A stretch of 64,000 nt of DNA from CAVZTA01 sp963778025. Its GTDB lineage: Bacteria; Chloroflexota; Limnocylindria; Limnocylindrales; CSP1-4. Below are positions 35,795-44,991 of the stretch, piece by piece. A program made the position numbers and the translations under genes. Position 1 is the stretch's first letter. Each line of letters begins with the position of its first letter. A model generated the notes under the pieces. That model did not search any database. It worked only from the letters and a program-made list of their open reading frames with translations, and was not told the origin of the DNA. The stretch lies in the NCBI GenBank assembly GCA_963778025.1, contig CAVZTA010000015.1, positions 35,170-99,169 of the forward strand, written 5' to 3'.

Positions 35795-36481
35795 ATGACG
35801 ACCCTTCGATCCACGGTCGATGTGGCAGCTCGGCAGGCCATCGCCGAGCGGACCGAGGCGCTCTTCCGGCGCTCGGGCGCGCTCCGTGACGGCCACTTCT
35901 CGCTCAAGAGCGGCCGCCACTCCGACGCCTATCTCGAGAAGTTCGCCGTGCTCAGCGACCCCGCCGCGACCAGCGAGCTGTGCGGGTTCTGGGCGGCGCG
36001 TCACCGGGACGCGGACGGGACGCCGGAGGTCGACCTCGTCGCCGGTCCCACCACGGGCGGCGTGATCCTCGCGTTCGAGACCGGCCGGCAGCTCGGCACG
36101 CGGGCGATCTTCGCGGAGGAGGTCCGGGGCGACGACGGCACGACCCACCGCGAGTTCCGCCGCGGGTTCACGATCGGCGAGGGCGAACGCGTGCTGCTCG
36201 TCGACGACATCCTCACGACGGGCGGCTCGCTGCTCGCGATGATCCCCGCGGTCGAGGCGCAGGGCGGCGAGATCGTCGAGTGCGCGGTGATGGTCGACCG
36301 TTCCGGCGGGCTCCAGACGCTGACCTCGCCGACGACGGGCCGCGTCTACCCGCTGCGGAGCCTCTGGTCGCTCGACCTGCCGACGTACGAGCCGGGCCCC
36401 GCGACCTGCCCTCGTTGCGCCGAGGGCGAGCCGGTGGTCAAGCCCGGGAGCTCGGGGACGGGAGTCGGCGCGGGCTCGTGA
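35795..36481 (+). CDS. pyrE: Orotate phosphoribosyltransferase
   Basis: Adds ribose-5-phosphate from PRPP to orotate. 228 residues from ATG 35795. HFSLKSGRHSDAYLEKF near the N-terminus, VAGPTTGGVILAFE, FAEEVRGDDG, and the PRPP loop RVLLVDDILTTGGSLLAM. A C-terminal CPRC pair (TCPRCAEGEPV) is an uncommon tail that could bind zinc. Overlaps the next gene by GTGA. Confidence 0.93.
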   Translation: MTTLRSTVDVAARQAIAERTEALFRRSGALRDGHFSLKSGRHSDAYLEKFAVLSDPAATSELCGFWAARHRDADGTPEVDLVAGPTTGGVILAFETGRQLGTRAIFAEEVRGDDGTTHREFRRGFTIGEGERVLLVDDILTTGGSLLAMIPAVEAQGGEIVECAVMVDRSGGLQTLTSPTTGRVYPLRSLWSLDLPTYEPGPATCPRCAEGEPVVKPGSSGTGVGAGS

Positions 36482-36828
36482 GGCGGCTCCTGGCGGCCCT
36501 TGCGGTGGCCGTCGCGCTCGGCATCGCTGCGCTCGTGATCGTCACGCGACCGACCGCCGTGAACCCGACCCTCCCGTCGTCGCCGGTCGACGGCGTCGTC
36601 GTCCGCGTCGATTCAGGCGGCCTGAACGCGGTCAGGAGCTTCACCCTGCGGACGAACGACGGCGCGCAGCTCAAGTTCGACCTGAGCCAGCTGCAGAACG
36701 GCACGGAGTTCCCGCCGGGTCATCTGAGCGAGCACGCGGCGACGGCGACGCCGATCCGGGTGGCCTTCCGGGTCGATGGGTCGACGCTCCTCGCGACCCA
36801 CCTCGAGGACGCGCCGACTACCCCTTGA
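36478..36828 (+). CDS. Small secreted or membrane-anchored hypothetical protein
   Basis: 116 residues from GTG 36478, coupled to pyrE. N-terminal signal/anchor (RRLLAALAVAVALGIAALVIV), then a small all-beta domain (VDGVVVRVDSGGL, SFTLRTNDGAQLKFDLSQLQ, IRVAFRVDGSTLLATHLED), OB-fold like. Its 3' end overlaps the convergent lipoprotein gene by 11 bases. Function unknown. Confidence 0.65.
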   Translation: MRRLLAALAVAVALGIAALVIVTRPTAVNPTLPSSPVDGVVVRVDSGGLNAVRSFTLRTNDGAQLKFDLSQLQNGTEFPPGHLSEHAATATPIRVAFRVDGSTLLATHLEDAPTTP

Positions 36829-37747
36829 CGACCTGGTCGATGGACGCCTTGAGCTCATCCTCGGCGATGATCCCCTCGAACGAGCCGTGGACGACACCGT
36901 CGCCGCCGACGACGAAGATCCAGGGCTCGCTCGTGATCCCCCAGTCGAGCACCGACTGCACCGGCACGAGCTGCGGCGGGTTCCCCTGCGTCACCGGCTG
37001 GAGGCTGCCGTCCTTCGTCTCGAGCTGATAGGGCTCGACGTTGATGACCGTCAGGTCCGGGTACTTGGCGACGACGTTCTTGACATGATCGAGCGTCGGG
37101 CCGCACTGCGCGCTCTGGCAGAACGCGGGCGTGGCGAAGACCAGCACGAATGGGTGCTTCGCCGCGACCGCATCGGCGACCGAGGTCTCGTAGAAGCGCT
37201 GCACGGGCGTCTTGTCGGACGAGATCTTCGCGACGTCACCGCCGACGTCCGCGAGGGTCGGCGTCTTGGACGCCGGCGCCTTGTCGCCGACCGCGACGCC
37301 AGCCGCCTTGTCGAGGACGTCGAGCTGCATGTCGACCGTCTCGGCCGCCTTGCCCGGGAGCTGCGTCGTGAAGCGGGCGGTATACGGGCCCGCGTTCGGC
37401 AGCTTGACGTTGGTGACGTAGACGCCACGAACGTCCTGGATGCCCCACACGAAGCGCCCTTCGCCCGACGCCACGGGCGCCGTCTGACCCTGGGGGATGA
37501 ACTCGACGGACGCGGTCTGGTCGGGCGAGGCGACCGGCTGGTTCTGCTTGTCGAGGAACGAGAACACGAAGCGGTTGTCGCCGGCCACGAGCTGCGTCGA
37601 GATGGGCACCGGGAACAGGTCCCCGGCGGTCGACGCCGATGGCGCGACGCTCGCGCTGGGGCTCGTGCCGGACCCACCACCGCAGGCGCCGACGAGCAGC
37701 GCGACGATGACCACGCCGGCGAGGGACAAGGGGCGAAGGGGGCGCAC
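36818..37747 (-). CDS. Thioredoxin-fold lipoprotein
   Basis: 309 residues from GTG 37747. Lipoprotein signal LVGACGGG. An N-terminal beta domain (VAGDNRFVFSFLDKQNQPVA) resembles copper-chaperone/periplasmic Ig-like modules. The C-terminal half is thioredoxin-like: PFVLVFATPAFCQSAQCGPT with a CxxxxC pair, then EPWIFVVGGDGVVHGSFEG. CX4C rather than CXXC suggests peroxiredoxin/SCO-like rather than classic thiol-disulfide activity. Divergent from the ctaA-ctaB fusion, so a role in cytochrome oxidase assembly is plausible. Confidence 0.75.
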   Translation of the reverse strand: MRPLRPLSLAGVVIVALLVGACGGGSGTSPSASVAPSASTAGDLFPVPISTQLVAGDNRFVFSFLDKQNQPVASPDQTASVEFIPQGQTAPVASGEGRFVWGIQDVRGVYVTNVKLPNAGPYTARFTTQLPGKAAETVDMQLDVLDKAAGVAVGDKAPASKTPTLADVGGDVAKISSDKTPVQRFYETSVADAVAAKHPFVLVFATPAFCQSAQCGPTLDHVKNVVAKYPDLTVINVEPYQLETKDGSLQPVTQGNPPQLVPVQSVLDWGITSEPWIFVVGGDGVVHGSFEGIIAEDELKASIDQVVKG

Positions 37748-37753
37748 GACGGG

Positions 37754-37759
37754 AGGGTA
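37754..37759 (-). promoter_or_regulatory. -10 box (TACCCT), leaderless promoter
   Basis: Minus-strand TACCCT, 6 bases, GTG 37747. It excludes longer N-termini for the lipoprotein. Confidence 0.45.
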
Positions 37760-37848
37760 GCCCCGAAGCCGCTCGCACGCCGTCGACGTAGAATGCCGAG
37801 CGTTCCCCGCGTGCTCGTCAGCCCATCCCGAGGACGACCGATCCCCGC

Positions 37849-39721
37849 ATGACCCGCTTCCGGATGCTCGCCGCGGCGACCGTCGTGACGACGCTCCTGC
37901 TCGTCACGATCGGCGTCGTCGTTCGCGCCACCGACTCGGGGACCGCGTGCCCCGTGTGGCCGGGGTGCTTCGAGGGCCAGTTCCTGCCGAGCCTCGACGA
38001 TGGCGCGCAGGTCTGGTTCGAATGGATGCATCGCACGATCGCCGTCGTGGTCGGGTTCGAGATCCTGGCGTTGGCGGGCCTCGCCTTCCTCGACCATCGA
38101 GATCAGCGGTCGATCTGGATCCCATCGGTCGCCGCGGTCGGCCTCGTCGGGTTCCAGGCCTGGCTGGGGCGCGAGACCGTCCGGCTCGGGAACAGCGGCG
38201 AGTCGGTCACGGCGCATCTGGCCGCCGCGATGCTGCTGGTCGGGCTGCTCGTGTATCTGCTGGTGCGAAGCGGCTATCCGGCCCACATCCCGGGCCGCGG
38301 CGGGAGCCAGCGCTTCACCTTGCTCGCGTCGTTCGCCGCGGTCGCGACGTTCGCGCTGCTGATGTTCGGGTCGCATGTGACCGCGGCGAACGCGGCGCTC
38401 GTGTTCGTCGACTGGCCGCTGATGAACGGGTCGTTCTTCCCGGCGCTGACGTCGGACATCACGACGGCGCACGTCCTCCATCGATGGGTGGCGATCGTCG
38501 TCGGGCTCATCGTGGTGGCGGTCGCGATCGTGGCGTGGCGCACGCAGCGTGACCATCCGACGCTCGTCCGGCTGGCCGTCCTCGCCGGGATCCTCTACCC
38601 GATCCAGGCGCTCATCGGTGGGGCGCAGGTCCTGACCCGCCTGGACGAATGGACGCAGACCGCGCATCTCGCCCTCGGCGCGATCATCTGGGGGTTGCTC
38701 GCCGCGCTCGCTGTCTCGGCGTACTACGAGGCGCGAGTCGCGACCGTGCCCTCGCCCGTCGGGCCGGGCTCGGGACGTGGCGTCTCGGACGACGGTGTCG
38801 CGGCGCCGCCCCGGACGACGCGCGATTCGGTCCGTGCCTACATCGCGCTGACGAAGCCGCGGATCATCGAGCTCCTGCTCGTGACGACGGTCCCGGCGAT
38901 GGTCCTCGCCACGCGTGAGGTGCCGGGCATCGAGCTCGGTCACTGGGGCTGGCTGACGTTCTGGACGCTCATCGGCGGGACGCTCGCGGCAGGTAGTGCG
39001 AACGCCATCAACTGCTACCTCGACCGCGACATCGACGAGCTGATGACACGCACCCGGCGGCGGCCGCTGCCGGCGCACCAGGTCGACCCGGAGCGGGCGG
39101 TCGTGTTCGGCATCGTGCTCGGCGTGATCTCGATCGCGCTGATGAGCTGGACCGTGAACCTGGTCGCGGCGTTCCTGACGCTGCTCGCGATCGCGTTCTA
39201 CGTGATCGTGTACACGCTGCTGCTGAAGCGGACGACGACCCAGAACATCGTCATCGGCGGCGCCGCCGGGGCGCTGCCGCCGGTCATCGGGTGGGCGGCC
39301 GTCACGGGCTCCGTGGGGATCCCGGCGCTGCTGCTGTTCGCGCTCGTCTTCTACTGGACCCCGCCGCATTTCTGGGCGCTGGCGCTGCGCATCCGCAAGG
39401 ACTACGCCGCGGCCGGCGTGCCGATGCTGCCCGTGGTCCGCGGCGTGCCCGAGACGGCACGCCAGATCGCCCTGTACTCCGTCCTCCTGGTCGACGATCT
39501 CGCTGGTGTTCTTCGCGGTCGCGCAGATGGGCTGGGTGTACCTCGTCGCGGCGGTCGTGCTCGGCGCGCTGTTCCTGTGGCGCGCGTTCACGCTGTGGCA
39601 GCAGGCGTCGTCGCCGGAAGGCTCGCTGGCCCAGGCGATCCGCCTGTACCGCTACTCGATCACGTACCTGACGCTGCTGTTCGTGGCGGTGGCGGTCGAC
39701 ACGCTGGTCGCGCTGGCCTGA
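37849..39721 (+). CDS. ctaA-ctaB: Heme A synthase / protoheme IX farnesyltransferase fusion (one frameshift near 39505)
   Basis: About 623 residues. Residues 1-300 are CtaA/COX15: eight helices, TDSGTACPVWPGC, heme His in FEWMHRTIAV, LHRWVAIVVG and TAHLALG. After a Gly/Ser linker, residues about 325-620 are CtaB: YIALTKPRIIELLLVTTVPA, prenyl-diphosphate motif NCYLDRDIDELMTRTRRRPL, YTLLLKRTT and FYWTPPHFWALALRIRKDYA. One indel near 39505 separates the last 70 residues, which continue FFAVAQMGWVYLV to the stop at 39721. Makes heme O then heme A for an aa3/caa3 oxidase. TAGAAT at 37789 is a possible -10. Confidence 0.9.
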
Positions 39722-39799
39722 CCCCGGCGCGAGCCCCCGCTCCGTTCCGCACTCGCTGACTTCCGCGCAGCAACCGCAGCCGGCTTCCAAGCTGCGCCC

Positions 39800-40984
39800 C
39801 TACGGGGCCACCCCCTGCCAGTCCACGGTGCCGCCCTGGCCCTCGAGTGACACCGCCGGGGCGACCCCGTCAGGGTCGACGAGCAGGAACGAGAGCCGTG
39901 ACTCCGGCACGTTCGGGACGGCGATCCGCGAGTCGTCCGGGAGCCACGCGGGCGGGCCCAGCTGGTCGAGGTCGGAGACCGGCAGGGTGGCGAGCTTGCG
40001 CGGTGCCGACCCATCCCCTGTTGCCACCCACAGCGCGGAAGGCTCACCAACGGCCCCCTGGATCCACGCGATCCGGGTCCCGTCGTTGGACCATGCGGGC
40101 CAGCCGAAGAGCTGGGGGAACGACCCCGGGCCGCGGACGAGCACGGACTCGGTCCACGACCCTTCGTTCCGCACCGCCACCATCAGGTGCTGGCCTGTCG
40201 AGCGGTCCCCGGCGAGACGCACGGTCGCAACGTAGGCGATCGCATCGCCCGTCGGCGACCAGGAGGCCTGGCCGATCGACGCATACCCGAGGGGCCCCGC
40301 CGTCGGAACGACCGTGACGTCACCCGTCCGGACGTCCACCACCTCGAGGACCCCGTCCTTGTCGGACCCCGCCCGCGGCACCGCGACCGCGAGCTCGTTG
40401 CCATCCGGCGACCATGACATGCCGGTCGTTCGCAGCATGTCCGCAGGGATCAGCGCCACCTGCATCGCGATCGCCCGGCCGCCATCCGTGTCGGCCACGA
40501 ACAGTCGGCCCTCCGAGGCGATGGCGATCCGACGGTCATCGGGGGACCAGGCGAGCCCATCCACGAACATCGGCGCGAGGGTCGGGGTGATCGATCGGAT
40601 CCCGCCACCGTCTGCGTCCATCACGTAGATCTCCCCCGGGTGGATGGAGGACGTGCTCGGGATCGGTCCGCCCCACGCGGCGATCCGCGTGCCGTCCGTC
40701 GACCACTGCGGCCCGCGGAGGAGCATCCCCTTGGGACTGATCCGGCGAGGCCCGGTGCCGTCGGGCCGGGCGACCGACACCACACCTTCCCGGGACGTGA
40801 CGAGCAAGCCAAGCGTTGGACGCGTCGGGCGGGTGATGGGCGCAGGCTGCCTCGTCGAACCCGTGAGGAGCGACTGCCCGACGATGGCGAGCAGCAGCGC
40901 CCCGGCCGCGAGGAGGAAGGTGGCCCAGCGGAGGAGGGGAACGCGCTCGCCGTGTCGGGCGCGGAGGACGATCTCGCGGTCCAC
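39800..40984 (-). CDS. Membrane-anchored TolB/PD40-type beta-propeller protein
   Basis: 394 residues. GTG 40984 is preferred over GTG 40990 because GGAGG lies 6 bases before it. One N-terminal helix (WATFLLAAGALLLAIVG), then six or so blades with the WSxDGxxIA pattern: PQWSTDGTRIAAWG, LAWSPDDRRIAIAS, MSWSPDGNELAVAV, ASWSPTGDAIAYVA, PAWSNDGTRIAWIQ, PAWLPDDSRIAVPN. Extracytoplasmic binding or scaffolding is likely; no partner gene nearby. Confidence 0.8.
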   Translation of the reverse strand: MDREIVLRARHGERVPLLRWATFLLAAGALLLAIVGQSLLTGSTRQPAPITRPTRPTLGLLVTSREGVVSVARPDGTGPRRISPKGMLLRGPQWSTDGTRIAAWGGPIPSTSSIHPGEIYVMDADGGGIRSITPTLAPMFVDGLAWSPDDRRIAIASEGRLFVADTDGGRAIAMQVALIPADMLRTTGMSWSPDGNELAVAVPRAGSDKDGVLEVVDVRTGDVTVVPTAGPLGYASIGQASWSPTGDAIAYVATVRLAGDRSTGQHLMVAVRNEGSWTESVLVRGPGSFPQLFGWPAWSNDGTRIAWIQGAVGEPSALWVATGDGSAPRKLATLPVSDLDQLGPPAWLPDDSRIAVPNVPESRLSFLLVDPDGVAPAVSLEGQGGTVDWQGVAP

Positions 40985-41109
40985 TGGCACCCTCCGTCAC
41001 GTGGCCGCGATCTGCGGCTCTCAGCCCATACGGCGTCCTCGACCTCCGATTCGGTTGCAGGTTTCTTGCGCCACATCGCCGCTGACTGGCGCGACCCTTC
41101 GGACCTGGG

Positions 41110-41613
41110 TCAGGCCGGCGCTGGCAGCGCGTCGTCGGGGATCTCGGAGCCGGCGACGCCCAGGTGGCGGCGCAGGCCGATGAGGCCGCGGCGCATCACG
41201 AAGTCGTGGTTGATGACGAAGATCTCGCGCACGAACGGCAGCGGCGTCAGCAGGTTCATCCACCAGCGGTTCGTGCGGATCCGCCAGTCGTAGCGGACGA
41301 GGGTCGCCGCGCCCTCCGACCGCAGCGTCCAGATGCCCTTCCCCTCGAGCTCGCCGACCGCATCCCCGGAGAGGCACGTGGGCCGCTCGATCCGGTCGGT
41401 CGTCAGGTCGAACCGGAGGAGGTACGGCAGCCGCCCCTTGAACGTGTAGCGGCGCGTATCGCCGGCGCCGTGCTCGTCGCCGGGCGCGAGCTGCTCCACG
41501 GCGAGCACCGCGTCCCACCATGACGGCCAGCTCAGCGTGTCCTCGATCGCGTCGTAGACCCGGTCGATGGGCGCCTCGACGCGCCACGTGGTCACGAACT
41601 CGTAGTAGCCCAT
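41110..41613 (-). CDS. SRPBCC-family (START/polyketide-cyclase-like) protein
   Basis: 167 residues from ATG 41613, good GAGGAGG site. Helix-grip pattern: TTWRVEAPIDRVYDAIED, WPSWWDAVLAVEQL, GDTRRYTFKGRLPYLLRFDL, LEGKGIWTLRSEGAATLVRY, VINHDFVMRRGLIGLRRHL. Binds a hydrophobic ligand in related proteins; ligand unknown. Forty-two bases after the metallopeptidase gene on the same strand. Confidence 0.82.
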   Translation of the reverse strand: MGYYEFVTTWRVEAPIDRVYDAIEDTLSWPSWWDAVLAVEQLAPGDEHGAGDTRRYTFKGRLPYLLRFDLTTDRIERPTCLSGDAVGELEGKGIWTLRSEGAATLVRYDWRIRTNRWWMNLLTPLPFVREIFVINHDFVMRRGLIGLRRHLGVAGSEIPDDALPAPA

Positions 41614-41655
41614 CGCGCCTCCTCGACCGTGATGCGCACATCGTGCCCGGCCGGT

Positions 41656-43101
41656 TCAGCGCATGCGCGCGATCTCCGCGACGAGCGCCCGCGGGTCCGG
41701 GGCGCGCCCGAGGAGGTCGCGGATCACCTCGCCCGACGACCGCTCGAGGCCGAACCGGAAGAGTCGCTCGCTCGCGACCGCGTACCAGCGCCGGATCGTC
41801 GGGCGCGACGATCAGCCGCATCGCCGCGCGGATGTCGGCCGCCAGCACGGCGCCCACGGCGTAGTTCGCCATGTAGCCCGGATCCGAGGCGAGCTGGCCG
41901 CGGATCGCCCACCACGACCACTCGGGATGCGGTGCGATGCGCAGCCACTCCCCGGTGATCGCGGTCCAGACGTCGTTGGGACGCCGATCGGGGTCGCGGA
42001 GCATCCGGATCTCGAACAGGGCCCACGCCGTGTCGAGCGCCACGTCGGCGTACCGGCCGCGGATCGCCTGGGCCTCGGCGACCGACGCACCGATCCACCG
42101 CTCCTGCCACGCCGGCTCCGCGGTATCGAGCGCGAGCACCTCGGCGAGGGCCTCGGTGAAGGCGTCCGAGTCGGGCCAGTCGGCGAACGCCGGCCGGGTC
42201 CGGATCGCCGCGATGTGGATCGCGTGGCCGACCTCGTGGACGAGCTCCGTCAGCTCGCCCAGACCGCCGAGCGTGTAGGACCCGAACACCCACGGTTCGC
42301 CCGTCGACCAACCGTCGGGCCGATCCGCCGGCCGGCCGCCGAACTCGGTGTACGCGACGGGTACCGGCGGGACGCCCAGCGCGCGGTACGACGTCGAACC
42401 CGACGCCCAACGCCTCGACATCGGCACCCAATGAGCGCGCATGGGCGATGGCGATCGGCAGCAGCCGGTCGCGCGGGATCGACGCGGCGAGCGCACGCTC
42501 CGCCTCGCCGGCGACCCACCACCAGTCCCACGGCTCGATGGGCGGGCCATCTCCGCCCGCATCGCGCCAGGCGTCGAGGATCGCGAGCACACCACCCCTC
42601 GACCTCCCCCCGGTCGCCGGCGGACGACACCGAGGCTCGGAGCAGCGCCCGATACGGCGATCCCGCACCGCCATCGCCGTCGACCGCGTGCCACAACGGC
42701 TCGAGCGCGCGGAACAGTGCCTGGCGGCGATCCGACGACGGCTCGCGCGCCAGCCGACCGAGGATCGCCAGCCGCTGGATCGGCTCGCCATCCACGACGA
42801 GCGCCTGGCTCGCGGCCGTGAACGCGGCATCGAGCCCGCCGCCGTCGTCGTCCTCGCCGTCGGCGGCGCCCATCGTCTCGATCCGCTCCCGCATCGTCGC
42901 GAGCGCCCGCCGGTCCTCGGCATCCCCCTGATCAGGCGCGGCGGCCAGCGCCTCGTGCGCCCGCTCGATCAACTCGATCGCCGATGCCGCCAGCGCATCG
43001 ACCCCGTCGATCCCACGCGCCACGGCGATCCCGTGCCGGTCCCACGCCTCGCGCGCGGCGAGGAAGGCGGCTTCGGCCTGTGCCAGGGATCCCATGGCCA
43101 T
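41656..43101 (-). CDS. M3-like zinc metallopeptidase (frameshifts)
   Basis: About 480 residues, ATG 43101 or 43095. N-terminal helical part (AEAAFLAAREAWDRHGIAVA, LGRLAREPSSDRRQALFRAL). Zinc site LVHEVGHAIHIAAIRTR (HExxH) with a downstream Glu in AFTEALAEVLALDT as likely third ligand, as in oligoendopeptidase F-type enzymes. Ends LVAEIARMR at 41656. Frames change near 42600, 42400 and 41790. Cytoplasmic oligopeptide hydrolysis is the family role. Confidence 0.72.
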
Positions 43102-43166
43102 CGATCGTGCCAGACGCGCGCGACGCCGGACGCCCGCGACGCACGCGGAGGCAGCACGCGCTGCGG

Positions 43167-43172
43167 CACACT
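43167..43172 (+). promoter_or_regulatory. Weak -10 box (CACACT)
   Basis: CACACT, 7 bases, ATG 43180. Same spacing as the other leaderless genes but the first T is missing. Confidence 0.3.
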
Positions 43173-43179
43173 CGCGGGC

Positions 43180-44832
43180 ATGCAGCTCACCTTCCTCGGC
43201 GCGGCGCGCACCGTCACGGGCTCGCGCTTCCTGCTCGACACCGGCAAGGCCCGGATCCTCATCGACTCGGGCATGTTCCAGGGCAGCCCGCACGAGGTCA
43301 TCCGGAACCGGGTGCCGCTCGGGTTCGACCCGGCGACGGTCGACGCGCTCGTGCTGACCCACGCGCATCTCGATCACTGCGGGATGCTGCCGGTGCTGGT
43401 GAAGCAGGGCTTCGACGGGCCGATCTTCTCGACATCGGCGACCGCCGATCTCACCGACATCGTGCTCCGCGACTCCGCGAAGCTCCAGGAGGAGTTCGCC
43501 GAACGCGCCGAGCGCCGTCGGAAGAAGGATCCCGCCCGAGCCGCCAAGTACGCGTCACAGGACCGCGACGCGTACGACGAGGCGCTCGCCCTCGCCGGGG
43601 AGACCGCGGCCGCCGACACCGCCGAGGGCGCTGACCCGGGCGTGGCCGCCGAGACCGGCGCCGCCGAAGCGGGCGCGGACGCGAAGCTCCGGATGACGCG
43701 TGAATCGGGCGGGCGAGTCGACCCCGAGCAGGCGGTCCTGCATCAGCCGCCCGAGGTCGTCATCACGCTCGACGACCCGCTCTATCTGCTGCCCGATGTC
43801 GAGCAGACGATGCCGAAGTTCCGGACCGTCGACTACGAGGCAGAGCAGGAGATCGCGCCGGGCGTCCACATCACGATCTATGACGCCGGCCACATCCTGG
43901 GCTCAGGGATGGTCCGCGTCCGCGTGGCGGGTGACGGCCCGGGCGGGCGCGACACGGTCGTCGTCTTCTCGGGCGACATCGGCCGGCCCGATACCCCGAT
44001 CATCCGCGATCCCACCGCGCTCGACGCCGCCGATTACGTGATCGTCGAGTCGACGTACGGCGGCCGCGAGCACGACCCGCAGGACGTGTCGATCGCGGGG
44101 CTCGCCGATGCCGTGCGCAGCGTCCAGCAGTCGCGCGGCGTGCTGCTCATCCCGTCGTTCGCCATCGGGCGGACCCAGGAGATCGTGTGGGAGCTCGACC
44201 GGCTGCTCGATCGCGCGGAGATCCCGGAGCTGCCGCTCTACCTCGATTCGCCGATGGCCGGCAAGGCGTCCGACGTCTACCGCCGGCATCCCGAGGCGTA
44301 CGACCAGGAGACGGCGGACCTGCTCCGTGCGCACGAGACGCCGCTCGACTACCCGGGCCAGATCGTCACCAACGACGCCGAGGATTCCAAGAAGATCAAC
44401 GTCACCGAGCCGCCGTTCATGGTCGTCTCGTCGAACGGGATGCTCACCGGCGGCCGGGTGCTGCATCACTTCGCGCGCATCGCCGAGGACCCACGGTCGC
44501 TGCTGCTGTTCGTGGGCTACCAGGGGGAGGGCACGCTGGGCGCGCACCTGTTGCAGGGCGAGCGCCACGCGCGGGTCGACGGCCGCGACCTGCAGGTGCG
44601 CTGCCAGGTCAAGGCGCTCCACGGGTTCAGCGCCCACTCCGACGATCCGGAGCTGCGGGCGTGGCTGGGCAACTTCATCAAGGGTCGGCGTCCGGGCGAT
44701 CAGGGCGTGCCGAAGCGGGTCTTCCTCGTCCACGGGGACCCGCCGGCGCAGGACGCCATCAAGCCCAAGATCGAGGCGATGGGCTTCTCGGTCCAGATCC
44801 CGACCTGGCACGAGACGGTCACGCTCGACTGA
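43180..44832 (+). CDS. MBL-fold beta-CASP ribonuclease (CPSF-like)
   Basis: 550 residues from ATG 43180. Metallo-beta-lactamase motifs LGAARTVTGSRFLL, THAHLDHCGMLP, YDAGHILGSG, FSGDIGRPDTPI. Beta-CASP motifs VESTYGGREH, PSFAIGRTQEIVWEL, SSNGMLTGGRVLHHF, HGFSAHSDDPEL and a final His in FLVHGDPPAQDA. Probable RNA endonuclease or exonuclease of the archaeal-CPSF/bacterial RNase group. Residues about 110-190 form a charged, Ala/Glu-rich insertion in the MBL domain that is longer than usual. Confidence 0.88.
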   Translation: MQLTFLGAARTVTGSRFLLDTGKARILIDSGMFQGSPHEVIRNRVPLGFDPATVDALVLTHAHLDHCGMLPVLVKQGFDGPIFSTSATADLTDIVLRDSAKLQEEFAERAERRRKKDPARAAKYASQDRDAYDEALALAGETAAADTAEGADPGVAAETGAAEAGADAKLRMTRESGGRVDPEQAVLHQPPEVVITLDDPLYLLPDVEQTMPKFRTVDYEAEQEIAPGVHITIYDAGHILGSGMVRVRVAGDGPGGRDTVVVFSGDIGRPDTPIIRDPTALDAADYVIVESTYGGREHDPQDVSIAGLADAVRSVQQSRGVLLIPSFAIGRTQEIVWELDRLLDRAEIPELPLYLDSPMAGKASDVYRRHPEAYDQETADLLRAHETPLDYPGQIVTNDAEDSKKINVTEPPFMVVSSNGMLTGGRVLHHFARIAEDPRSLLLFVGYQGEGTLGAHLLQGERHARVDGRDLQVRCQVKALHGFSAHSDDPELRAWLGNFIKGRRPGDQGVPKRVFLVHGDPPAQDAIKPKIEAMGFSVQIPTWHETVTLD

Positions 44833-44991
44833 CCTTCGCCGACCGGGCCGCGTGTTGCGCACTATGGAACATGGGTCGCACCACGCGCGACACGAGAGGC
44901 AATAGACCGGGGCTCTGCCAGCATCGCCGGCGGGTCGACGAGGCGCTCCCAGCGGGCGTCGGATCGGTCGGCCGCTTCCCAGGAGTGGCCG

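Noticed and set aside
37051..39591. Very long open frame (about 840 codons) antisense to the ctaA-ctaB fusion
   Set aside because: Arg/Asp/Gln/His-rich composition typical of the reverse frame of a high-GC gene; the opposite strand encodes clear CtaA and CtaB motifs.
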